Below, piece after piece: positions 18,009 to 26,022 of a stretch of 64,000 nucleotides of DNA (position 1 is the first letter of the stretch; every line of letters starts with the position of its first letter). The translations under genes were made by a program, and so were the position numbers. The stretch covers positions 1 to 64,000 of the forward strand of contig DFJI01000036.1 of NCBI GenBank assembly GCA_002372235.1, written 5' to 3'. Origin of the DNA: Prevotella sp. UBA3675. Lineage in GTDB: Bacteria > Bacteroidota > Bacteroidia > Bacteroidales > Bacteroidaceae. The notes under the pieces are model-generated. The model worked only from the letters and a program-made list of their open reading frames with translations. It had not been told where the DNA came from and did no database searches.

Positions 18009-18392
18009 ATGAATTTAAAGGAATTGATGAAGCAGTATCTTCAGGAAGAAGGCTTCTGCCCCAAGGAAACAGAATTTGGGCTCGAATTCAAGTGCGAAGG
18101 ACGTTCTTTCGTGTTTTTCTACGATGGTGACGACGACCAGTATTTTCGTCTGATGATGCCCAATATCTTCGATGTGAACGACGAGAACCGCGAGGCGGTG
18201 ATGGCTGCACTCAATGAGGCCAATGCTTCTGTCAAGGTGGTGAAGGCTTACACACCGATTCCGGAGTCTGTATGGGTTGGCTTCGAGGTGCTGGTTGACA
18301 GCACTCCTGTATTGGGCGACATCGTTCCCCGTGGCCTGAACATGCTTCGAACGGCACAGCAAACTTTCTACGAGGCCCTGAAGAAAGGATGA
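18009..18392 (+). CDS. YbjN-like / secretion-chaperone-fold protein
   Basis: A 127-residue acidic protein with a YbjN-like pattern: short N-terminal helix (LKELMKQYLQEEG), a curved sheet (FVFFYDGDDDQYFRLMMPNIF), then NREAVMAALNEANASVKVVKAY and a C-terminal helix. Proteins of this fold often act as chaperones or adaptors, and this one follows the kinase-AAA gene in the same direction with a terminator after it, so the two probably form a unit. The pairing is inferred from context. No catalytic residues are apparent. Confidence 0.6.
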   Translation: MNLKELMKQYLQEEGFCPKETEFGLEFKCEGRSFVFFYDGDDDQYFRLMMPNIFDVNDENREAVMAALNEANASVKVVKAYTPIPESVWVGFEVLVDSTPVLGDIVPRGLNMLRTAQQTFYEALKKG

Positions 18393-18417
18393 TAATTTGT
18401 ATGCAAATATTCTATTA

Positions 18418-18447
18418 GCCCTGTTTCAAGATGAAACAGGGCTTTTT
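18418..18447 (+). terminator. Rho-independent terminator
   Basis: GCCCTGTTTC (18418-18427), loop AAGAT, GAAACAGGGC (18433-18442), then TTTTT. A perfect 10-bp stem closes the kinase-AAA/YbjN unit; the last codons of the opposing acetyltransferase gene overlap it. Confidence 0.85.
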
Positions 18448-18989
18448 GTCACTTTACATGGATTCCCGACGGCCACGCTGTCAGAAGGAATGTCTTTCGT
18501 CACGACAGATCCGGCTCCTATCGTCACATTGTCGCCTATCGTCACGCCAGGCAGAATGGTCACGCTGCCTCCTATCCACACGTTGTCGCCTATCGTTACA
18601 GGTTCTGCCCATTCTCTGCGGCTGTTTCGCTCTACGGGGTCGGTGCTGTGGCATGCTGTGTAGATGCTGACATTCGGGCCAATAAAACAGTCGTTGCCAA
18701 TGGTCACGGGGGCCTCGTCAAGAACCGTGAAGTTGAAGTTGGCGAAGAACCGCTCGCCAACGCTGATCTGTTTTCCGTAGTCGCAATGGAAGGGCTGGTT
18801 CACGATGATGGCATCGTCGGCAATATGCCCCAGCAGTGCTTTCAGGATTTCCAGCTTCCTTGTCGTCTCAGACGGGCGCAGACTGTTGTAGTCGTGTATC
18901 ATCTCTCTTGCAACTGCCAGCTCTTCGAGCAGCTGACTGTCAACGGCTGAATAGATCTCGCCAGCCAACATCTTTTCTTTTTCTGTCAT
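18426..18989 (-). CDS. Maltose/galactoside O-acetyltransferase family protein
   Basis: A 187-residue left-handed beta-helix acetyltransferase that would move acetyl from acetyl-CoA to a sugar hydroxyl. It begins MTEKEKMLAGEIYSAVD, the usual start of the Maa/LacA family, so ATG 18989 is preferred over the longer frame to 19073. Hexapeptide repeats run through the C-terminal half (VTIGDNVWIGGSVTILPG), and the catalytic His lies in YTACHSTDP. The SDR gene lies upstream on the same strand, 38 bp from this start. Substrate cannot be told from sequence. Confidence 0.85.
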   Translation of the reverse strand: MTEKEKMLAGEIYSAVDSQLLEELAVAREMIHDYNSLRPSETTRKLEILKALLGHIADDAIIVNQPFHCDYGKQISVGERFFANFNFTVLDEAPVTIGNDCFIGPNVSIYTACHSTDPVERNSRREWAEPVTIGDNVWIGGSVTILPGVTIGDNVTIGAGSVVTKDIPSDSVAVGNPCKVTKSPVSS

Positions 18990-19027
18990 AACTTCTATGC
19001 AAGTAGCATCATTCTTTACGTTGTCAA

Positions 19028-19738
19028 TCAAAGTTTCAGCCTCCTCCAGATCCATCGAGGAACACGCCGCCATACGGCAGTCAGAATACGGTATTTCCAG
19101 TCGATGATCCGGATGTGCTGTCGGTGATTGATGGCATAGACAATCTCACGCGCCACCTTCTCAGGACGTAGCATCATAGGATAGTGGAAGTCACCACTCA
19201 GCAAAGCCGTATCAACAAAGCCGGGACGTATGTCGGTAAAGCGAATGTTCAGTCCCCGACTGTATGCCTGTTGCTCGAGAGCCTGCAGATATACGTTCTG
19301 CATGGCTTTCGTAGCTGAATAGGCCGGTGCGGGACCAAGTCCCTTCGTTCCGGCTATCGAAGTGATGGCGGCGATGTGTCCGCTTCGTTGGTTGGCAAAG
19401 AACCTGTATGCCTCGCCTATCATCCTTGTGAACCCTACTGCGTTAGTCTGTACGGTAGCCAATTCTATATCCTCCGTCAGTTCCCGGTTCTGCTTGCCGA
19501 TACCAGAAGCATAGAAGAAGAGATCCATGCCGCCCAGCTCGTCGATAAGCTGCCGGAGTGCTTCCGATGCATTGTCTGCCGTTACGTCTATTCTTTTTAC
19601 GGCATCTGCTCCGATACTCTGTAACAGTTCTGTCCGTCTCGCAGCCACACCGACCGTCCAGCCCTGTTCTATCAGTATCTTTGCAACCTCAAGTCCTATG
19701 CCCGACGAGGCACCTACTACTATTGCTTTCTTTCCCAT
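19028..19738 (-). CDS. Short-chain dehydrogenase/reductase
   Basis: A 236-residue classical SDR. It has the Rossmann motif VVGASSGIGLEVAK at the N-terminus, the ASG strand, a catalytic Ser in ITSIAG and the YSATK motif (Tyr-xxx-Lys). It would use NAD(P)H to reduce or oxidise a small substrate; the substrate is unknown. The C-terminus is rich in Trp/Arg (VWRRVPRWIWRRLKL) and may touch the membrane. It lies 1 bp from the phosphatase gene upstream. Confidence 0.85.
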   Translation of the reverse strand: MGKKAIVVGASSGIGLEVAKILIEQGWTVGVAARRTELLQSIGADAVKRIDVTADNASEALRQLIDELGGMDLFFYASGIGKQNRELTEDIELATVQTNAVGFTRMIGEAYRFFANQRSGHIAAITSIAGTKGLGPAPAYSATKAMQNVYLQALEQQAYSRGLNIRFTDIRPGFVDTALLSGDFHYPMMLRPEKVAREIVYAINHRQHIRIIDWKYRILTAVWRRVPRWIWRRLKL

Positions 19739-19739
19739 G

Positions 19740-20195
19740 TCATTTTATAAGTGAGTGTAACAATGCCTGACATCCTTCCGACACATCACGCCACGTGGCC
19801 TCAAAATCGCCCGTGTACCAAGGGTCGGCCACATCTCCCGGCCTATCGGTATAGTCCATGAGCATCACGATTTTCCCGTCTGGGTCGCCACCGCAGATGC
19901 GGTTCATGTTGCGGATGTTCCAAGAGTCCATACCTATCAGCAGGTCGAAGCGGTCATAGTCTGAGCGAGTCATCTGCCGGGCTGTCTTGCCCTGACAGCC
20001 GATGCCGTGCTCTGCCAGTTTGCGACGTGCAGGAGGATAGACACTATTGCCAATTTCCTCGGTTGACGTTGCTGCAGACTCAATATGGAAGTCGTTCTCC
20101 AACCCTGCGCTCTTCACCAGATGTTTCATCACGAACTCTGCCATCGGACTGCGGCAGATGTTTCCGTGGCAAACGAAAAGTATTTTATGTTTCAT
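19740..20195 (-). CDS. Low-molecular-weight protein-tyrosine phosphatase
   Basis: A 151-residue phosphatase with the P-loop CHGNICRS near the N-terminus (C-x5-R) and the general-acid loop DVADPWYTGDF near the C-terminus. The start at 20195 (MKHKILFVCHGNICRSPM) is the family start; the frame is open to 20246 but the extra residues overlap the peptidase end. In bacteria these enzymes often act on tyrosine kinases of capsule export, but no such locus lies here. Confidence 0.9.
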   Translation of the reverse strand: MKHKILFVCHGNICRSPMAEFVMKHLVKSAGLENDFHIESAATSTEEIGNSVYPPARRKLAEHGIGCQGKTARQMTRSDYDRFDLLIGMDSWNIRNMNRICGGDPDGKIVMLMDYTDRPGDVADPWYTGDFEATWRDVSEGCQALLHSLIK

Positions 20196-20214
20196 GTCGT
20201 CTAAGTCTGATTTT

Positions 20215-21327
20215 TTAGAAGAACCGTTTTCCATTCTTGATGACACTCAAGTTGTCAGGCAGTGCTTGGCGGTTCAGAAACAGATAGGTGGTGTTCAGCA
20301 TCATGTAGTCGCGCGACATATACCAGATACCCTTATATTGCCCGTTCTCTCCCCATGAGTTCTTCACCATATAGTAGGGCTTGCCTTGCTCGTCGATGGC
20401 CTTGCCATAGATGAGCATCACATGGTCGTAGGTGAAGCGCCAGTCATCCCACTGCTCTTGCCGCATCTGCTGTGTAGGCTTGATGCTATCGGGCAGCATG
20501 GCCAGTCCTGTGCGCGTAAAGTCGCCCGTCACGTCACCGCCCCAAGCCACGTTGTAGCCAGCGTCCAATGCCTTATCGAGCACGTCCATCAGATCAGCGA
20601 TGTGGATGTTGTAACTGGGCTTCAACCGCCATTTGTAGGGAGACTCGATGACGAAAGAAGCATTGAAGGGATGGTGCGTATAACTGGTCAGACTGACGTA
20701 GTCGTCGAGGTTGAGCCCCAGACTTTCGGCAAATGAGCGGGGTGTATATGTCTTTCCCTCATACATGAACGACTCAGGGCATCGGCCCACGAATCGCTCG
20801 ATGACCGTCAGCACACTGTCCTTCCAGTGAGGCAGCGGCTCCTTGGCACCCTTTCTGACGGCAGCACTCACCGTTCGCTCCAGTAGTGGGAAGAACACCT
20901 TGAAGTTGGCCAGCGAGTCGCCTGTCAGCGAGCCAGGTGCGGGCATTGCCGTCTCAGGGCAGATGCCGTATTGACGGATCACGTCCACCACGTCGTCGCA
21001 CGACCCACCTTCGGATATCTGGCTGTAGCCGTGCATGCGAACATAGTGGGTGGCACAGTCCATATAGTCGCGGTTCACCACGAACATCTCGCACAAGTCG
21101 TAAGTCTTGCCCGTCTTGCGCAGGATCTCACTCTCCAGATACCCCAGCGTGGCGTAAGCCCAGCAGGTGCCGCTGCGATACTGGTTTTTCACACTGGTTA
21201 TCGGATTCTCCTTTATTGTTGTGAATGTTTTCTTAGTCTGCTTGCTACTTGCCTGCTTCTGTAGGTTTTCCTGTGCCGTTGCCGTTACAGTGAGCAGCAA
21301 CGCGGCAATGAAAGTTAAAGTTTTCAT
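20215..21327 (-). CDS. Secreted C1-family (papain-like) cysteine peptidase
   Basis: About 370 residues starting with a signal peptide (MKTLTFIAALLLTVTATAQ). The catalytic Cys lies in YRSGTCWAYATLGYLES, the His in YDHVMLIYG and the Asn in MVKNSWGENG, as in aminopeptidase C/bleomycin hydrolase relatives. It would cut peptides in the periplasm or outside the cell. ATG 21327 is preferred; 21333 and 21375 are in frame but add charged residues before the signal peptide. The gene lies upstream of the phosphatase with a 19-bp gap. Confidence 0.88.
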   Translation of the reverse strand: MKTLTFIAALLLTVTATAQENLQKQASSKQTKKTFTTIKENPITSVKNQYRSGTCWAYATLGYLESEILRKTGKTYDLCEMFVVNRDYMDCATHYVRMHGYSQISEGGSCDDVVDVIRQYGICPETAMPAPGSLTGDSLANFKVFFPLLERTVSAAVRKGAKEPLPHWKDSVLTVIERFVGRCPESFMYEGKTYTPRSFAESLGLNLDDYVSLTSYTHHPFNASFVIESPYKWRLKPSYNIHIADLMDVLDKALDAGYNVAWGGDVTGDFTRTGLAMLPDSIKPTQQMRQEQWDDWRFTYDHVMLIYGKAIDEQGKPYYMVKNSWGENGQYKGIWYMSRDYMMLNTTYLFLNRQALPDNLSVIKNGKRFF

Positions 21328-21484
21328 CGTCATATTTATTTTCTTACATTCTTTTTCCTTTAGGATTTCCATCATTCTGGGACGAAAGTTGTATCGGTTG
21401 CAAAATTACTTAAATTTAGGCATAAATCATCCTAAAATCAGATACAAAATTGCTTAATAATCACAGAATGTTGTCAGAAATGAC

Positions 21485-21675
21485 TATCTTTGCCGCTCGT
21501 AATCGGCGAAGTCGCTATTCCCGCTGACGCGCCTACCCGTAGCCCTTCCACCGTGGGTGTGCCCACCCTTCACGGATATTGGGATGGCACCAAGAAAAGA
21601 TGCTTAGGGTGGTAGATATTCTCTCTCTATGTGAAGAGGTGGAGTAGGCTATGGTTACCTCTCCACCTCTTTTCG
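21485..21675 (+). ncRNA. Possible small RNA with promoter and terminator
   Basis: TATCTTTG at 21485-21492 fits the -7 element. About 145 bp of locally GC-rich, non-coding sequence follows (including CCACCGTGGGTGTGCCCACC), ending in AAGAGGTGGAG ... CTCCACCTCTTTT, an 11-bp stem followed by T's (21637-21670). No reading frame of note is present. I do not recognise a known RNA family. Support comes only from promoter, stems and terminator. Confidence 0.35.
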
Positions 21676-21895
21676 TCTTTGATTTCGTCTAATCCCGTCT
21701 AAATTCCCGTCTAAGCTCGTCTAAATCTCACGTAAATCTCGCTTAACGCCACGTAAATTTTCTAATCGAGAAATGCCCTAAATAAAGGGGATTCAGAAGA
21801 TTCTCGCTTAAAATCTCGCGTAAAAGTCACGTAAATCTCACGTAATTCTCGTCTAAACACGTCTTAATTATCGTCTTATCTCGTCTAAATACTCC
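21664..21895. repeat. Degenerate CGTCTAA / CGTAAAT short repeats
   Basis: About 16 loose copies of CGTCTAA, CGTAAAT and CGCTTAA occur at roughly 9-13 bp steps, interrupted near 21755-21800. The stretch is non-coding. It lies between a peptidase gene and the accessory cassette. Purpose unknown; a phased protein-binding array or a decayed tandem repeat are both possible. The rest of 21896-22389 shows no gene that I can support. Confidence 0.6.
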
Positions 21896-22389
21896 CAAAT
21901 ATATCTCCATAACTATCTCGATATTGTTCATATTATGCGTCGTACTTAGCAAAATGGAGACTTCGAAGGAACTGTATATAGTCTTCATCGTCCTCAAAAA
22001 TATCCTAACGGTTAATACCATGAGGCATTACGTGGTAATTCCAACGGTGCAATTGATTGCCAGGCGGAACGGTTATGCTGCTGCATAGTAAAGACATTTT
22101 TCTTATTTGTTCTCGTTTTTCTTTGGGACATGGATGACTCTGTTCTGTTTCATTCGTTGAATGCTTTAGATTAAAGAACCGTCTCCTGATTCATCCTAAC
22201 TGTGCCTGACTTGTTAGACTTCTTACGTACAAACATGGTGCAAAGTTAGCATGGGACGTCCAAATTTGCAAATTTCACACTCGCAGCTACCTGATTATTA
22301 AGATAGTATAATCTTTAGGACATGAGGGTGCGGAAAACAGGAAATATCTTTGTCATACACCTTTAAGTATTTTCATTCGGTTTTACCAC

Positions 22390-22554
22390 ATGTCTCGTTT
22401 AAGAACCATAAACCACATCACGTATTATCTACTTTTTCTGCTTTTTTCATTTTTATACATTTCTTCAACCCAGTACTTCCGTTTTTTAAGAATTAATAAA
22501 TGTAATCATTGGCAGACTCAGTTTGCTGATTGTCTGGTCTGTGGTGAGAAATAA
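22390..22554 (+). CDS. Short membrane-like frame, perhaps truncated
   Basis: A 54-codon frame beginning MSRLRTINHITYY, then a hydrophobic stretch (LLFLLFSFLYI). TATCTTTG at 22345-22352 lies 37 bp before the ATG. Its last 22 codons overlap the end of the PIN gene on the other strand and look like noise, so it may be a gene start cut by arrival of the cassette, or chance. No family recognised. Confidence 0.25.
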   Translation: MSRLRTINHITYYLLFLLFSFLYISSTQYFRFLRINKCNHWQTQFADCLVCGEK

Positions 22555-22965
22555 TAGAGCATCTCCTCGTTGCATAGCTGTAGCTACATGAATGGCATCG
22601 TCTGATGATATGCTTGCCCCTCCTACTGAAGCAGGAACATCACAGAAATGAATTGCAGTATCTTTGCTCATATCCTCAACTATAAACCATGATGGCGGCT
22701 GATTCACAACCCCAAGCAATCTCTCCTTTGAAACGGATCCTGAAAATATATCGTCCAATTTATTTATCAGTTCAACAAAAGCAAATGTTGATGCGATGAT
22801 ATATCCATTGTCTTCCACATCGGTAATTATCTGATTCACATACCTAAGCATGTCCTTTTTCAAATAATTGCCCTCCTGCAAAGGATTGCGAGGACAAAGT
22901 GGATTGTATTGACGTATAATGTCTGATAGCACACATGTATCAACAAAAACATATTCTATGGCCAT
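22486..22965 (-). CDS. PIN-domain protein
   Basis: A 159-residue PIN-fold protein, a probable metal-dependent RNase. The acidic residues expected for the active site are present: D9 in VFVDTCVLSD, E65 in FVELINKL, D122/D123 in SSDDAIHVATA, D143 in TTDQ. It is the last gene of a seven-gene - strand cassette and overlaps the previous gene by 10 bp. In toxin-antitoxin pairs the antitoxin lies just upstream, which would be the 128-residue protein; but an ATPase gene is coupled too, so this may be the nuclease arm of a larger system. Other toxins of this fold cut tRNA or mRNA. Confidence 0.8.
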   Translation of the reverse strand: MAIEYVFVDTCVLSDIIRQYNPLCPRNPLQEGNYLKKDMLRYVNQIITDVEDNGYIIASTFAFVELINKLDDIFSGSVSKERLLGVVNQPPSWFIVEDMSKDTAIHFCDVPASVGGASISSDDAIHVATAMQRGDALLFLTTDQTISKLSLPMITFINS

Positions 22966-23342
22966 GATATTTCCCTAAATGATTCTAACATTTCTGTCTT
23001 ATCCCACCATCCTTCACATTCATAGACACAGGCTTCTGTAGCAAATTCTATAGGATTCCCAACTCTATTGACATATTTTGCAGCAAAATCATCATCATTC
23101 ATGGCTTCAATTAGTCCATGACTTGACAATGGTATGGCATTAACACACTCTGGAAAATCGTCTATCCGATTTTTCAGCTCTGAAGGCATCATAGTGCCAC
23201 CCTTCTTCTCTTTCTCAATGATGTCAATAACCAAGGGAATAGGCATAAAAGCGAAGTCCTTATATTCAGCATACATCGAATTGATGATTCCGCTCCGCAT
23301 TATCGTTTGTAGTTCCTTTCTGTTTACTATAACATCTGCCAT
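22956..23342 (-). CDS. Hypothetical protein, partner of PIN protein
   Basis: A 128-residue protein of unknown family. It begins MADVIVNRKELQTIMRSG and contains an acidic middle (MNDDDFAAKYVNRVG) and an aromatic end (ECEGWWDKTEMLESFREISWP). No DNA-binding motif is obvious, though the N-terminal helices could form one. It overlaps the PIN gene by 10 bp and the ATPase stop by 1 bp, so its translation is tied to both. Antitoxin to the PIN protein or linker to the ATPase are guesses from position. Confidence 0.6.
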   Translation of the reverse strand: MADVIVNRKELQTIMRSGIINSMYAEYKDFAFMPIPLVIDIIEKEKKGGTMMPSELKNRIDDFPECVNAIPLSSHGLIEAMNDDDFAAKYVNRVGNPIEFATEACVYECEGWWDKTEMLESFREISWP

Positions 23343-24688
23343 TATAATTCGGTCTTAGTTTCGGCTAATGGGGCTTCATCTATTGCTGTAGTTTGCGTTG
23401 AGTAATTCTTATTGCTCTCCTTCCACGCTAAATCCACTTTGTTCTTGTCTATTATATTCCAGTTATTCTGAACTGCCTTTTCAATCATCAAATACAGCAG
23501 TCGTAAAAACCTGCCAGGAATACGATCAGATTTTTCCATGGCATAACTGATAGCATCTTCTGTGAATGGCCTAATAGATGCATCATCTTTATTAATTCGT
23601 GACGCTTTCAAGTATATTTCTGCCAATTCATTGATTAAGGCATCGTTCGACATTGGTTTGAAGAAAATGGAATTATCTGACGATGTTTCACCACCAAGGC
23701 TACAAAAACGGTCTAAACCTGATGCGCCCCAGTGAGGCATAAGTAATTCTTGACTATTGGGGTGGATAGTCAGCACTATCTTGAAAAGACCATCAATGGC
23801 GTTGGAGCAATTACCATCGATAAAATAGTACCGCAGATTGTCGCAAAATGCACGTCTTTCGTTAAAATTTTGATATTGTATCATCTTCTCTGCCTCATCC
23901 AACAATATAATGCAATTTGTAAACAATGCGGCTTTAAGCAATTTTTCTATTTTGTCAAAAAAGAAGGTCAAACCATCCTTCTTCCAGAAGAAATCATTCT
24001 TATTATCATCAAGAAGTGCCATAAATGATTGGTAATTCCCTCCAAACAAATGAGAATTATCATCTGCAAGACCGGCCTTAACCAACTCATTTAACACATA
24101 CTTATTCAAATTCGGTATATCAACCCCATGTTCTTTAAGCCAATCATCATTAGCTATAGTATCCTCATAATTGGAGTCGTTAATACTGTCATCTATCACA
24201 TCATTCAACAATCCACTCATGGCACGAAGTCGGCAGAAAACAGTGAGGAACAAACCCTCGCTATGCATTGAAGTAAAAATCGAATGAGCCACGTCATTTA
24301 GTGTCCGACTCTTTTTATCAGCAGAAGGCGATACATAGACAGCATATAATACGCTGTCGCCGTTTGACATATTGTCGCCCAAATCCGAATTGATTGATTT
24401 CTTCATATGGTTCAAGAAAGCAGTCTTTCCTATGCCACGACCTTTATACGCAGCATAGTCCATCAGTAATCCTATCTTGTTGGGGGCATTGACAATATGA
24501 TCTTTAAAGTCTTTTATCTCCCCTTCTCTTATTTTATCAAGAAAGATACTGCCGTTAACTCGCAAATCAGGACTATATGGTTTAACAGCAGGCTCACTGG
24601 GAAATGGGTTTTGGGTGAAGCCTAAGAATTGATACTTATTCTCAACTTCATCTGTCTTCTTTGGTTTACGAAACAGTTTATTATCCAT
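23342..24688 (-). CDS. AAA/P-loop ATPase (ORC/Cdc6-like)
   Basis: A 448-residue ATPase. Walker A is KGRGIGKT at 82-89 and Walker B CIILLDEAEKM with D264/E265. The N-terminal FLGFTQNPFPSEPA and the C-terminal part with SDRIPGRFLRLLYLMIEKAV (a sensor 2-type GR-F-R and winged-helix-like end) recall ORC/Cdc6-type ATPases such as those in defence loci. It probably senses or loads onto nucleic acid and controls its nuclease partner (inference). It lies 2 bp after the 427-residue gene and is coupled to the small gene before the PIN protein. Confidence 0.7.
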   Translation of the reverse strand: MDNKLFRKPKKTDEVENKYQFLGFTQNPFPSEPAVKPYSPDLRVNGSIFLDKIREGEIKDFKDHIVNAPNKIGLLMDYAAYKGRGIGKTAFLNHMKKSINSDLGDNMSNGDSVLYAVYVSPSADKKSRTLNDVAHSIFTSMHSEGLFLTVFCRLRAMSGLLNDVIDDSINDSNYEDTIANDDWLKEHGVDIPNLNKYVLNELVKAGLADDNSHLFGGNYQSFMALLDDNKNDFFWKKDGLTFFFDKIEKLLKAALFTNCIILLDEAEKMIQYQNFNERRAFCDNLRYYFIDGNCSNAIDGLFKIVLTIHPNSQELLMPHWGASGLDRFCSLGGETSSDNSIFFKPMSNDALINELAEIYLKASRINKDDASIRPFTEDAISYAMEKSDRIPGRFLRLLYLMIEKAVQNNWNIIDKNKVDLAWKESNKNYSTQTTAIDEAPLAETKTEL

Positions 24689-24690
24689 AA

Positions 24691-25974
24691 TTATAAGGGT
24701 TTAATTGCTATTAAAGAATACATAATTCCATTTAGATAGACACCTCTTCTGTTTAATTGGACTTTCATGTCTAATCTGATGTCTGTCTCTAATGATATGG
24801 AATAATTTATCTCGTGTCTTACCGACATCTCGTATGTTATTTGTAGATATTTCTCAAACAAGAAAGGACTAATCCTCAATAGTCGACAAACTTCATCTCT
24901 TATATCTTGTAACGATATATATATTATCGTCTGCTTGTTATAATATATCTGATATACTTCAATAAGCGTGTCGATAAATATTTTCTTTATTGACTCCCAT
25001 TTTGGTGTATGAACATAAAGGCATCTTCCTTCTAAATCAGTAATAAACCTTTTACACGAGAAGTCATCAGAGGGACATTCATCTTTAAATGAGGATATAG
25101 GATACAGAATACGCCCCGGAATGTCTGGATGATAGTCTGTATAGCATATCAGATTGAAGTTTTCCAGTCTTGGACACCAAACCATAAAGGAACGGTGTGT
25201 CATGTCACTTCTCTTATTAGGAAACTCCATTTCACCACTATTGGGGTTACATCTGGAAAAGAACTTCTTCACAGCAATGGTTTTCATCGCCAATGAAAGT
25301 CTGTTGCGCTGTGAGTAGTTCACTTCATCATTGGGAATCTCTGGGTTATTAATCTTAGGGCTTTGTGAACCCAAGCGAAGAAACTCTTCTGACAAATCTC
25401 TTATCCAGCACTGTTCGTCGTATGGAAAAGAACCTGGTATCTTTTTCTGAACAAGTCTGATGGTGCTTAGACTAACCTCCTCAAGTTCTGTTGTCCATGT
25501 ATTATCAGACCATTTTCTTGATGTTAGAGGTTTCTTTAATGGGAGGGGGATAACTATCTGACCCTGTCCTTTCCTATTTAACTCCCATAATCTATTTATA
25601 AACCATGCAGGTGTAACGAAAACGCTTTGCATCTGGTCTAATAGCTTCTCCATTGCTTTCTCTTTGTTACTTGAACAAAGATCCAGATAGTCTAAGCCGT
25701 CATCAGTTATCCAATATAAATCATTTTTCGATTCTCTTTTTATAAATCCATAGTGAATCAATTCACGAATCAAGTCTGCATATACAGTTTTACTTATACT
25801 ATCTACAAGTATAAGTCCTTTTACTCTTTGCGGAATTTCGCTTACAAGCAAAGCTTGGTCAATGAAGCCCTTGCTCTTAGCGATCAAAAGTGCTTCCTTG
25901 TACAAGTTGAACTCGGTAAAATGTCCCACACCATACAATTTCGGTGTTGACCATATTTGCTTATAACTACTCAT
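24691..25974 (-). CDS. Hypothetical protein with N-terminal winged-helix-like domain
   Basis: A 427-residue protein I do not recognise. Residues 20-100 look like a winged helix (TVYADLIRELIHYGFIKRES then LYWITDDGLDYLDL). Later parts mix strands and helices; MVWCPRLENFNLICYTDYHPD and YISLQDIRDEVCRLLRISPFLF are the most distinctive. It lies directly before the ATPase gene (2-bp gap), so the two are likely made together; a role as target-recognition subunit would fit but is not shown. Base composition is AT-rich compared with the core genes. Confidence 0.55.
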   Translation of the reverse strand: MSSYKQIWSTPKLYGVGHFTEFNLYKEALLIAKSKGFIDQALLVSEIPQRVKGLILVDSISKTVYADLIRELIHYGFIKRESKNDLYWITDDGLDYLDLCSSNKEKAMEKLLDQMQSVFVTPAWFINRLWELNRKGQGQIVIPLPLKKPLTSRKWSDNTWTTELEEVSLSTIRLVQKKIPGSFPYDEQCWIRDLSEEFLRLGSQSPKINNPEIPNDEVNYSQRNRLSLAMKTIAVKKFFSRCNPNSGEMEFPNKRSDMTHRSFMVWCPRLENFNLICYTDYHPDIPGRILYPISSFKDECPSDDFSCKRFITDLEGRCLYVHTPKWESIKKIFIDTLIEVYQIYYNKQTIIYISLQDIRDEVCRLLRISPFLFEKYLQITYEMSVRHEINYSISLETDIRLDMKVQLNRRGVYLNGIMYSLIAIKPL

Positions 25975-26022
25975 TTAAGATATTTCCAAGTAAGCAGTCA
26001 CTTCTAGGAGTGAATGACCGAT

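Noticed and set aside
21827..22021. 64-codon frame on the - strand
   Set aside because: Lies within repeats and low-complexity AT-rich DNA, has no start signal and no recognisable motif.
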